Assembly: GCF_000158815.1 (NCBI RefSeq)
Contig: NZ_GG657738.1
Coordinates: 1,109,149-1,173,148, forward strand
Length of the DNA stretch: 64,000 bases
Source of the DNA: Micromonospora sp. ATCC 39149
Lineage (GTDB): Bacteria; Actinomycetota; Actinomycetes; Mycobacteriales; Micromonosporaceae
Direction: 5' to 3'
A program made the translations under genes and the position numbers. This document shows, in pieces, positions 1 through 7,273 of this stretch (positions are counted from its first letter, which is position 1; every line of letters starts with the position of its first letter). Below the pieces are notes generated by a model. That model made no database searches, was not told where the DNA came from, and worked only from the letters and a program-made list of their open reading frames with translations.

Positions 1-62
1 CCAAGATCCCCGCGCGTCGACAGCCACCCCACACCGGCGAACGAGAACAACTACCCGACACT

Positions 63-126
63 GCCCGCCCTCGCCGAGATCACGCCCTCGATGAACGCAT
101 TCTCATCGGTCTCGGCGAGGGCGGGC
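63..126. terminator. Long hairpin downstream of the acyltransferase-like gene
   Basis: A perfect 17-bp inverted repeat (gcccgccctcgccgaga at 63-79 and its complement at 110-126) encloses a 30-nt loop. It lies about 120 bp beyond the stop of the minus-strand gene ending at 245, so it could end that transcript. The 10-mer aacaactacc occurs just outside each side (46-55 and 127-136), which is odd for a plain terminator. The rest of positions 1-244 shows no gene I can support. Confidence 0.5.
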
Positions 127-244
127 AACAACTACCGGATCCGGAGCATCTCGCTACCTGCCGTCCTCACCTGGGTCGTCCCCGCCTCGACGCACCCGCC
201 GCGAAGGGCCGGCCAGAGGCGGGAGCGAAGCTGCCCAGCAGATC

Positions 245-1459
245 TCATCGGACGGACTTCGCCAGCTTGGTGGCGGCGTGGAGTAGGTACTCCAGCGGTC
301 CGCGGGGGAAGAAGCGAAACCAGATCCCGGCGAACACGATGGCCCCGCCGATGTATATGAGCAGCGGCATCCAGGAATCCTTGAAGGCGAGCCCGGTGAA
401 CGACGACACGACGAAATGGCCGACGTAGGCCGTCAGGGACATGGTGCCCACGGCGATGACCGGTTTCGCCAGGCGGCGCAGCCAGGGCAGGCGGTCGATC
501 GCCACCATCGCGCACAGAATGACGGTGATCGCGACGCCGAGGCTGCCGATGATGTCGAACGTCGTACCGCTGTGCGGCCCGGCCAGCAACAGCGACGAAG
601 CCGACCCACGAGGTTGGAACGACCCGCTGCCGAACGACCCGCTGCCGGAGGACCCCGACGCGTCTTCCGCAGAGCTCCGCAACGCGTCCGCGCCGGCCAA
701 CAGCCTGGACGTGCCGTAGCCGAGCACGATGAGGGCGGGGCCGAACGCGGCCAACCGCCGCCGCACCGAACCGGCGGCCAGGTCGAGGCGGGCCAAAGCC
801 ATGCCGGCGATCACGAACGACATCCAGGTGATCGTCGGGTAGAAGCCGGTGAGCAGCAGATCCAGGACGCCGACGCCGCAGAGCCGCTCGAGCGGGTCGT
901 AGGCGTTGATGCTCTTTCGGACCGGCTCAGTCAGCAGCGAAGACAGGCCGAACGCCAGCTGAGGCGTGACAACCGCGAGCACGGTCGCGGTGATCGCAAG
1001 CGTCTTGGCCCGCAGCCGCACCAAGGGCAGCGCCAACAGGAAGTAGACCCCGTAGAAGTTGAGGATGACCACGTCCCCGAAAACCATCGCCATCGCGGTG
1101 CCGACCGCCAGCAGAACGACGGCCCGGATCGCGATCCGGGCCTTCGCCTGCCGCCCCGCCAGGCCGGTCTTCGGCTCCCGGCGGCCGGCGATCAGCGCCA
1201 CCGAAAACCCGGCGAGGGTGGCGAACAGGATGGACGAGCGACCGTCCGCCAGGTACCGGATCCAACTGGCGACGCCGGACGTGGCCGACAACGGGGGGCC
1301 GATGTGCACCACGTACATCCCGAACACGGCCAGCGCGCGGGCCAGGTCCACCCCGACCAGTCGCCCCATCGACGGACCGGGCTCGACCGGAAGCGGGGGC
1401 TCGGACAGGGGGCCGGACGGCGGAGGGGACAGTTGTTGTGTGGGCTTGATCTGAGTCAT
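245..1459 (-). CDS. Multi-pass membrane protein, DUF418 / HGSNAT-like acyltransferase family
   Basis: 404 residues with about ten hydrophobic segments. The start of the membrane domain (RLVGVDLARALAVFGM, about residue 33) resembles the opening of the heparan-alpha-glucosaminide N-acetyltransferase/DUF1624 fold. The C-terminus carries the RGPLEYLL motif typical of DUF418 proteins. Members are inner-membrane proteins thought to move acyl groups across the membrane; the substrate here is unknown. I chose the ATG at 1459 (MTQIKPTQQ) because the frame upstream overlaps remnant DNA. Residues about 262-289 are a Gly/Ser-rich insertion (repeats of GSGSF) between two membrane segments, probably a low-complexity extracytoplasmic loop. 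No operon partner is visible. Confidence 0.7.
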   Translation of the reverse strand: MTQIKPTQQLSPPPSGPLSEPPLPVEPGPSMGRLVGVDLARALAVFGMYVVHIGPPLSATSGVASWIRYLADGRSSILFATLAGFSVALIAGRREPKTGLAGRQAKARIAIRAVVLLAVGTAMAMVFGDVVILNFYGVYFLLALPLVRLRAKTLAITATVLAVVTPQLAFGLSSLLTEPVRKSINAYDPLERLCGVGVLDLLLTGFYPTITWMSFVIAGMALARLDLAAGSVRRRLAAFGPALIVLGYGTSRLLAGADALRSSAEDASGSSGSGSFGSGSFQPRGSASSLLLAGPHSGTTFDIIGSLGVAITVILCAMVAIDRLPWLRRLAKPVIAVGTMSLTAYVGHFVVSSFTGLAFKDSWMPLLIYIGGAIVFAGIWFRFFPRGPLEYLLHAATKLAKSVR

Positions 1460-1610
1460 GCCGCGAATCTCGCCGAGCCGAGGCCGGCCCAGTACCCGGC
1501 AGGTCTCGGCATAATCCCGCCGGTCAGCGGAACCACCCCCGCCGGCCGGCGGAATCCCGCCTCCCAGGCAGGCTCCCTTGTATCTGGCCGGCCACCGAAC
1601 GAGCCGACAT

Positions 1611-1800
1611 TGCTCCGCTGGGCGCAGGCCGTCGTGATCGGTTCTTGGTTCACCGCGGTTGCCCCTGGCAACGGAGGGGAAAGCGCCCGATTCTTCCTGT
1701 ATGAACCCGAGGGCAAGGTCGTCAAGAATCGGGCGCATCTTGACATGCGGGTCGGCACCGGGCTCGTGGGTGAAGAGCGCATGGCCGCGCTTGAGGCCGA
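1611..1800 (+). pseudogene. VOC (glyoxalase-like) protein remnant
   Basis: One frame reads continuously through a stretch ending FFLYEPEGKVVKNRAHLDMRV then GTGLVGEERMAALEAD. This matches the C-terminal part of glyoxalase-like VOC proteins, where KNRxHLDxRV is characteristic. The N-terminal half of such a protein is missing, and the frame continues straight into integrase-like sequence. I read it as a truncated, fused remnant. The boundary is approximate. Confidence 0.55.
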
Positions 1801-1970
1801 CCTGCGAGTCTTTCTCCGCTGGTGCACGGACCAGAACCTTGACCCTTTAGCTGCGGTGCGGGTGGACATCGAGCGGTACGTACGCTGGCTGCAGGACGTG
1901 CGCCGGTATCAGCCCTCGGCAGTCTCCCGACACCTGTCGGTCGTGGTCGGCTACCGCCACGGAACCTCCT
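1790..1970 (+). pseudogene. Tyrosine recombinase N-terminal (SAM-like) remnant
   Basis: The same frame continues with DLRVFLRWCTDQNLDPLAAV, ERYVRWLQDVRRYQPSAVSR and HLSVVVGY. This is the core-binding (SAM-like) N-terminal domain of actinobacterial phage-type integrases. The catalytic domain with its R-H-R-Y residues is absent, so the gene is broken. It sits about 150 bp from a tRNA-Lys fragment (2121-2165), the usual geometry of an integrase beside its attachment site. A catalytic-domain fragment of a similar integrase occurs at about 19038. Confidence 0.65.
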
Positions 1971-2120
1971 CCCCCGAACCGGCCCGGACGTCCACCGCCA
2001 CGCCACCAGTCCACCGGAAGCCGGAACCGTCCAACCGCTCCCACCGAGCACCGGGCCACCGACGCGGAAACGAGAAAGGCCCCAACCCGGGGTAAAACCG
2101 CAGGTCAGAGCCTTGCTGCT

Positions 2121-2165
2121 CGTGCGCCGCCAGGGACTCGAACCCCGAACCCGCGGATTAAGAGC
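2121..2165 (-). repeat. 3'-half tRNA-Lys (CTT) fragment, probable att site scar
   Basis: On the minus strand this reads CTCTTAATCCGCGGGTTCGG then GGTTCGAGTCCCTGGCGGCG. That is the anticodon loop (CTCTTAATC, Lys-CTT), variable region, T-arm (GGTTCGAGTCC) and 3' acceptor strand of a tRNA-Lys. The 5' half (D-arm and 5' acceptor) is absent: across the anticodon the sequence diverges at once (plus-strand agcttgtgtgagg). A 3'-half tRNA with an adjacent integrase remnant is the signature of an attL/attR left by an integrative element. Confidence 0.7.
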
Positions 2166-2280
2166 TTGTGTGAGGCAGTCTGCGCCGGCCGGTGGCTTCC
2201 TCAACTGCGGTCAGGGCCTGCTGGCGACGGCCGGCGGTGGCGAGCCGCCAGGCGTGGCAGGCGGAGTGTGGAGGGTGTGA

Positions 2281-2475
2281 TGACCGCGAAACTGAACGAG
2301 GCAACTGGACGCAAGAAGCGGTCTGAGCCGTCGGCGGAGGCGAAGGCCGCCGCCGAGCTGGTGGGGGCGTGAAGGAGCGGGCTGTCGTTGACGGGTCCGG
2401 ACGAGTTGCTGAAGCAGTTGACCAGACGGTCCTGAAGACCGCGTTGAACGAGGAGATGACCGAGCACCTCTGGGT
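2281..2475 (+). pseudogene. IS256-family transposase N-terminal remnant
   Basis: Fragments in more than one frame spell the start of an IS256/Mutator-family transposase: MTAKLNEATGRKKRS, then (shifted) LSLTGPDELLKQLT, then QTVLKTALNEEMTEHLW. TALNEEMTEHL is highly characteristic of this family. At least one frameshift is needed, and the homology stops abruptly at about 2475, where the lipoprotein gene's 3' end begins. The DDE catalytic domain is missing, so this is a dead insertion-sequence fragment. Confidence 0.65.
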
Positions 2476-2963
2476 CAGGCCGGGTCGACGCGGGCGACGG
2501 CGACGGTCTGGGCCAGGTCGCGGTCGGCGCAGGCGGCCGGCCGGGGGACCAGTGCGCCGTGCACGGTGACCCGGTCGCCCGGGTTCAGTGCCTCGGCCGC
2601 CTCACCGGTCAACGCCCAGCGCCGCGTCCCGACCAACAGCGTGGTGCACCCGCCCGAGCGTTCCACGGCGCCGGTGAGGGTACGCCCGCCCCACGGCAGT
2701 CCGCCCGGGATATCCCCGCCGGATGGCGGGAGCGGCGAACCCGTGCGGCGCGGCGAGGGCCGCCCGGCCAACCCACCCGGGTTGGTCGGCGGCGCGACGC
2801 CGGAGCCACCAGCGGGCGGGGGCTCGATGGTCGGCGCCTTGCTCGGCGGCGGTGGACCGGTCGCTGGGACGGCCGGCCGCGGCCCGGGGTCGCCCCCCAG
2901 ACTGCAGGCGGTCATCAGCACCAGCAACCCGACCGCGGTCAGCACGATCGACGCTCGACGCAT
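2475..2963 (-). CDS. Proline-rich lipoprotein, unknown function
   Basis: 162 residues. A basic N-terminus (MRRAS), a hydrophobic stretch and the lipobox LMTAC (Cys20) predict a signal-peptidase-II lipoprotein. Residues about 25-90 are Pro/Gly/Ser-rich and disordered. The last about 70 residues (LTGAVERSGGCTTLL, then VTVHGALVPRP) look like a small beta-barrel of the kind seen in DUF5818-like secreted proteins; this is a resemblance only. The ATG at 2963 follows GGAGG at good spacing. It lies just downstream of the carbohydrate ABC transporter genes on the same strand, so it may belong to that operon. Confidence 0.65.
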   Translation of the reverse strand: MRRASIVLTAVGLLVLMTACSLGGDPGPRPAVPATGPPPPSKAPTIEPPPAGGSGVAPPTNPGGLAGRPSPRRTGSPLPPSGGDIPGGLPWGGRTLTGAVERSGGCTTLLVGTRRWALTGEAAEALNPGDRVTVHGALVPRPAACADRDLAQTVAVARVDPA

Positions 2964-3016
2964 GGGCAGCACACCTCCGTCATGTGGGACGCACCGTCAT
3001 CCGCCGCGGTTCCCCG

Positions 3017-3982
3017 CTAGCGCGGGTAGAAGCGTCGGTAGCGGCGGACCAACCGCCACTGCACCAGCACGGCGGCCAGGGTAAGCACCATCATCACCAG
3101 CGTGGCCGCCGCCGCGTAGCCGTAGCGCAGGTACTCGAAACCGGTCTGATACACAAACAGCGACAGGTAGGTGGTGGCGTACGGGGGCGGGCCACCGTCG
3201 GTCACCACGAACGCCGACACGAACGTGAAATGCAGGCTGGCGATGGCGTCGCGGAGCGCCAACAGGGCAAGGACCGGCGCCATCAGCGGCAGGGTGATCC
3301 GGCGGAACACGTCCCAGCCGGTGGCGTCCTCGATCGCGGCCATCTCGTAGACGTCCCTGGGCAGCGCCCGCCGCGCGGCCAGCAGCACCACGAAGGTCTC
3401 CCCCATGGTGAACAGGCTGACCAGGATGATCGCGGCCCGGGCATCGGTTGGGTCCGTAAGCCACTGCGGCGGAGTGCGCCCCAGCGCGGTCAGTCCGTTC
3501 TCCCCACCGACGCGGAGCACCTGGTTGATGGGACCGTACAGGGGATTGAGCAACCACAACCAGAGCAGGCCGTACGCGATCTCGGGCACCGCGGTGGGCA
3601 GCAGCGCCGCCGCGCGGGCGGTGCCCGCCCCGGGGGTGCGGCGGTGCAGCAGCAACGCCAGGCCGAGCGCCAACAGCACCCGCAGCGGCACGGCCACCAC
3701 CGCGAACACCACAGTGTTGGTCAACGCGATGCGGAAGATCGGATCCTCGACCAGCGCGGTGAAGTTGTCGAAGCCGGCCCAGGCCGGTGGGCGCACCAGA
3801 TCGTAGTGGGTGAACGCCAGGGCAAGGGTGACCAGGGCCGGCAGCAGCACCAGCCCGACCAGGCCGGCCAGGTACGGCGCGAGCATCAACGCCAGTTGCC
3901 GCCGCGAGCGCGCGTCGGGCCCGGCCGGGCTGCCGGCTCCTGTTCCCGGAGCTCGCGGGCCTGCCTCGCTCCCCGCGCTCAC
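3017..3982 (-). CDS. Carbohydrate ABC transporter permease, MalF/UgpA type
   Basis: 321 residues with six predicted membrane helices. The cytoplasmic EAA loop is visible (EMAAIEDATGWDVFRRITLP), the contact point for the ATPase. Members import sugars or glycerol-phosphate type substrates as one half of a heterodimeric channel; the partner is the permease at 6397-7248. The GTG start at 3982 is chosen because AGGAGGTGACAC lies directly before it. It follows the ATPase gene after 55 bp. The substrate cannot be told from the sequence. Confidence 0.9.
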   Translation of the reverse strand: MSAGSEAGPRAPGTGAGSPAGPDARSRRQLALMLAPYLAGLVGLVLLPALVTLALAFTHYDLVRPPAWAGFDNFTALVEDPIFRIALTNTVVFAVVAVPLRVLLALGLALLLHRRTPGAGTARAAALLPTAVPEIAYGLLWLWLLNPLYGPINQVLRVGGENGLTALGRTPPQWLTDPTDARAAIILVSLFTMGETFVVLLAARRALPRDVYEMAAIEDATGWDVFRRITLPLMAPVLALLALRDAIASLHFTFVSAFVVTDGGPPPYATTYLSLFVYQTGFEYLRYGYAAAATLVMMVLTLAAVLVQWRLVRRYRRFYPR

Positions 3983-4037
3983 GTGTCACCTCCTGTTCGC
4001 GGCCGCGTGGCTGCCGGACCCGGCTGGTTCCCCACGC

Positions 4038-5072
4038 TCACGGTGCCAACCGGCGGCCGGAGGTGGCGTCGAAGACGTGCGTGTCGGTCCAGCGCACGCC
4101 GACGCGCACCGCGGCGCCCCGGTCGGGACGGCGGGTGGTGGGCACCCGGGCGACCACCGGTTTCCCCCCTTCGAGGGTGAGGTACACGTAGGCGTCCTCG
4201 CCGACCACCTCGATCCGGTCGACGATGGCGGGAGCGCCGTGGCCGGTGTCGAGGTTGACCGCCTCGGGCCGGAAGCCGATCTGCGCCTCGACGGGCAGCG
4301 CCGGCGGGTCGCCGGCGGGCTGCAGCGGGCCGCCTGCCGGCAGCAGGTTCATCGCCGGGGAGCCAACGAACCGGGCCACGAAGACCGTGGCGGGGGTCCG
4401 CCAGATCTCCTCCGGGGTGCCCACCTGCTCGATGCGGCCATCGCGCAGCACGGCGATCCGGTCGGCGAGCACCAGCGCCTCGGTCTGGTCGTGGGTGACG
4501 TGAACCATCGTGGCACCGAGGCGGTCATGCAGGGCCCGCAGTTCGGCGCGCATCTCCACCCGCAGCGCCAGGTCCAGGTTGGACAGCGGCTCGTCGAGCA
4601 GGAACACGTCCGGCTCCCGCACCAACGCCCGGGCCAGGGCGACCCGCTGGCGCTCGCCGCCGGAGAGTTGCCCGGGCCGGCGATCGAGCAGCCCGGCGCA
4701 GCCGACCGTCTCGGCCGCTGCCCGGGCCCGTTCGCGGGCCACCCTGTGCGGGGTGTCGCGAACCTCAAGCCCGAAGGCAATGTTCTCGGCGACGGTCAGG
4801 TGCGGGAACAGCGCGTACGACTGGAAGACCATGGAGACGTTGCGCAGGCCGGGCCGCTGGTCGGTGACGTCGCGGCCGGCGATGCGCACCCGCCCGGCCG
4901 TTACCGGCTCCAGTCCCGCCGCGACTCGCAGCACGGTCGACTTGCCGGCGCCGGACGGACCGAGCACGACCAGCAGCTCGCCGCGGGCGACGGCAAGGTC
5001 GACCTCGTGCAGGACCGTTTCGGTGCGATATGCGGCACTGACACCGTCGAGGACCAGTCCGGCCTCGCTCAC
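4038..5072 (-). CDS. Carbohydrate ABC transporter ATPase, MalK/UgpC type
   Basis: 344 residues. Walker A GPSGAGKST (38-46), signature LSGGE (136-140) and Walker B VFLLDEP (about 157-163) are intact. The C-terminal third is a TOBE-type regulatory domain as in MalK/UgpC proteins, with IGFRPEAV near residue 270. It powers uptake by the two neighbouring permeases. Start and the preceding stop overlap (5072/5069), so it is translationally coupled to the binding-protein gene. A dedicated MalK in the operon is noteworthy because many actinomycetes use one shared MsiK-type ATPase for several sugar systems. Confidence 0.93.
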   Translation of the reverse strand: MSEAGLVLDGVSAAYRTETVLHEVDLAVARGELLVVLGPSGAGKSTVLRVAAGLEPVTAGRVRIAGRDVTDQRPGLRNVSMVFQSYALFPHLTVAENIAFGLEVRDTPHRVARERARAAAETVGCAGLLDRRPGQLSGGERQRVALARALVREPDVFLLDEPLSNLDLALRVEMRAELRALHDRLGATMVHVTHDQTEALVLADRIAVLRDGRIEQVGTPEEIWRTPATVFVARFVGSPAMNLLPAGGPLQPAGDPPALPVEAQIGFRPEAVNLDTGHGAPAIVDRIEVVGEDAYVYLTLEGGKPVVARVPTTRRPDRGAAVRVGVRWTDTHVFDATSGRRLAP

Positions 5073-6400
5073 CCGTTCTCCCCTCGCGCGAACACCGGCC
5101 GGCTCTTGGCGTCCAGTTCGCGGATGACGTCGTCGAGCCGGTCACCGCGGTGCATGGCGTTCTCCAAAATGCCGTAGCTGAGGTCCTCGATCTCCGGCCA
5201 GGTGGAGACGGTGGGCAGCGCCCGGACGGTGGGGATGGCGTCGAGGAAGATCTGGGAGTTGCGCGGCGGCAGGTTCGGGTCGAGGAAGGCCGGAGAGCGG
5301 GACGTCTCGATGTGCGACGGTACTGTACGGCCAGTCGCCGCAATGATCTTCTGCCCGTCCGCCGACATGGCGTACTCCATGAACCGCCAGGCGGCGTCCT
5401 TGTTCCTCGACCCCCGGGTCATGCAGTACGCGTCGGAGTGCAGCACCCCGACCGGCCGCTGGTAGACCGGAAGCGGGGCGACGTCCCAGTCGAAGCCGGT
5501 GATGGTGCGGAAGTTGGTGGTGGCCCGCCGGGAGGTCATCAGCATGGCGAGCCGGCCGTTGAGAAAGCGGGACTCGTCGTCCTCCGCCTCCACCTCCGCG
5601 TCGCTGGGCACCACGCCGTACGCCAGCCGCAGGTCGACGAGGCTCTTCAGCGCCTCCCGAGCGGCGGGGCTGTCCAGGGCTAGTCGGGTGGGCCGGTCCG
5701 GGTCGTCGACGATCTCGCCGCCGTTGGACCACACCAGCGGCGCGAGCCGGATGATCGACGGCTCGACGCCGAGGCCGTGCACGGCGGGCAGCCGGGCGGC
5801 ACCCTCCGCCTCGGTGCCCTTGATGACCAGGCCGCGGCCGTCACGGGTCATCGCGGTGGCGGTACCGACCAGGTCGTTCCAGGTCCAGCCGGGTTTGGGT
5901 TCCGGTACGCCGTACCTAGCGAACAGCGTGCGGTTGTAGTAGACGACGAGGCTGGAGACGTTCTGCGGCAGGCAGAGTTGCTGGTCGTGCCATTTGAACG
6001 CGTCCATCGCCACTGGGTAGTAGTCGGCCGGGTCGACCGCGTCGGAGGCGGCGATGCGCCCGTCGAGCGGCTCGACGACGCCCTTGGCCGCGAACTGGCC
6101 GTAGAAGCGGTAGTTCATCAGGAAGACGTCCGGCGGCGCGCCTCCGGCGACGGAGGTGGCCAGCCGGGCCAGCAGGTCCTTACGGTCGCTGGCCTCGACC
6201 AGCTGGACCCGCTCGCCGGGCCGGGCCGCCTCGTACGCGTCGATCAGCGTGCGGTACGCGGCCAGTTCTTCGGGGGCGCCGAAGACCAGCAGCTTGATCT
6301 GCTCCTGGGAGGACGACCCGACGCCGGAGCCGCAGCCGGTGACGGCGAGCGCGCCACACAGCGCCGCGGCGAGCAGGGACTTCGATCTCACGGTGGTCAT
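5069..6400 (-). CDS. Extracellular solute-binding lipoprotein of the sugar ABC transporter
   Basis: 443 residues. N-terminal signal with lipobox VTGC (Cys23). The body is a type-1 solute-binding protein: KLLVFGAPEELAAY near the mature start, DVFLMNYRFYGQFA, KPGWTWNDLVGTATAM, and MTRGSRNKDAAWRFMEY in the C-terminal lobe. It would capture a carbohydrate outside the membrane and hand it to the permeases. ATGA overlaps join it to the permease before (6397) and the ATPase after (5072). Confidence 0.92.
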   Translation of the reverse strand: MTTVRSKSLLAAALCGALAVTGCGSGVGSSSQEQIKLLVFGAPEELAAYRTLIDAYEAARPGERVQLVEASDRKDLLARLATSVAGGAPPDVFLMNYRFYGQFAAKGVVEPLDGRIAASDAVDPADYYPVAMDAFKWHDQQLCLPQNVSSLVVYYNRTLFARYGVPEPKPGWTWNDLVGTATAMTRDGRGLVIKGTEAEGAARLPAVHGLGVEPSIIRLAPLVWSNGGEIVDDPDRPTRLALDSPAAREALKSLVDLRLAYGVVPSDAEVEAEDDESRFLNGRLAMLMTSRRATTNFRTITGFDWDVAPLPVYQRPVGVLHSDAYCMTRGSRNKDAAWRFMEYAMSADGQKIIAATGRTVPSHIETSRSPAFLDPNLPPRNSQIFLDAIPTVRALPTVSTWPEIEDLSYGILENAMHRGDRLDDVIRELDAKSRPVFARGENG

Positions 6401-7248
6401 TCCCTCGGATCAGAGTGGTCGTGCAGGAAGCGCCGCTGCGCCAGGACGAAGACACCCAGCGCGGGAAGCGTGGCGATCACTGCCCCCGCCAGGAAGACCG
6501 GGAAGTTGGTGGGGTCCAGCAGGGACAGCGACCGCAGCGCCAGCGGCAGGGTGAACAGATCGCGATCGTAGACGTAGATCAGCGGGTCGAGGAAGTTCGA
6601 CCAGGTCAAGATGAAGGTCAGCGCGGTGAGCCCGGCGGTCACCGGGCGCACGAGCGGCAGCGCGACCTGCCACCAGGTGCGTACCGGTGACAGGTCCTCG
6701 ACCTGGCAGGCGTCGTACAGGTCGGCCGGCAGCGCCCGGAAGGCGAGGTAGTAGACCAGGACGTAGAGCGGTGAGGTGCCCAGCAGGGCCGGAGCTATCA
6801 GAGGGACGAGAGTGTCGGTCAGCCCCAGGAAGCGGAAGATCGCGAAGCGCGGCACGAGCAGCGCCGTCGGCGGCACCATGAGCGCGACCAGGGAGGCCGC
6901 GACCACCACGGCGGTGGTCCGTGGGGCGAGCCGGGCCAGAGCGAATCCGGCCAGCGAGGCGACCAACACGCTCAGCGGCACCGCCACGACGGCGACGAGC
7001 ACCGAGTTGAGCGAGGCGCGCAGCAGGCCGCCCAGGTCGAGGGCGCGTTCGTAGCCGGCGGTGGAGACCGGGTCGGGCACCAACTGCGGAGTGGGTGACG
7101 GCGGTAGGCCAGGCTCGGTGAGGGAGCCGGAGACCAGCAAGAGCAGCGGTGGCACGAACACCAGGATGACGAAGGCCGCACCGAGGGAACGCCACAGCCG
7201 GGCGGCCCGCTCGGGCAGCGGTGAGGGGCCGCGGTTGCGGCCCCTCAC
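6397..7248 (-). CDS. Carbohydrate ABC transporter permease, MalG/UgpE type
   Basis: About 283 residues, six membrane helices. The EAA loop is present (DACQVEDLSPVRTWWQVALP). I favour the GTG at 7248. An earlier in-frame start at 7299 would overlap the end of the upstream beta-propeller gene and encode an unlikely leader (MPGSSSSSRERIIGN). The chosen GTG lies inside a perfect 13-bp hairpin (7221-7250), so initiation may depend on that structure or the true start may differ. It is the first gene of the transporter operon. Confidence 0.85.
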   Translation of the reverse strand: MRGRNRGPSPLPERAARLWRSLGAAFVILVFVPPLLLLVSGSLTEPGLPPSPTPQLVPDPVSTAGYERALDLGGLLRASLNSVLVAVVAVPLSVLVASLAGFALARLAPRTTAVVVAASLVALMVPPTALLVPRFAIFRFLGLTDTLVPLIAPALLGTSPLYVLVYYLAFRALPADLYDACQVEDLSPVRTWWQVALPLVRPVTAGLTALTFILTWSNFLDPLIYVYDRDLFTLPLALRSLSLLDPTNFPVFLAGAVIATLPALGVFVLAQRRFLHDHSDPRE

Positions 7249-7250
7249 CA
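7221..7250. terminator. Perfect 13-bp hairpin between beta-propeller gene and transporter operon
   Basis: ggtgaggggccgc, loop ggtt, then its exact complement. It begins about 24 nt after the stop of the upstream minus-strand gene (7274), as an intrinsic terminator would, though no T-run follows. It also spans the likely GTG start of the next gene, so it could work as a translational attenuator instead. Confidence 0.55.
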
Positions 7251-7273
7251 GGATGTTGCCGATGATCCGTTCC

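Noticed and set aside
416..2095. Long plus-strand open frame over the acyltransferase-like gene
   Set aside because: The first 1 kb is the shadow of the minus-strand membrane gene (Arg/Gln/His-rich translation). Only the final part, with the VOC and integrase remnants, is meaningful.
2997..3989. 330-codon minus-strand frame overlapping the MalF-like permease
   Set aside because: It is Arg/Gly/Ala-rich and out of frame with the clear permease carrying the EAA loop.
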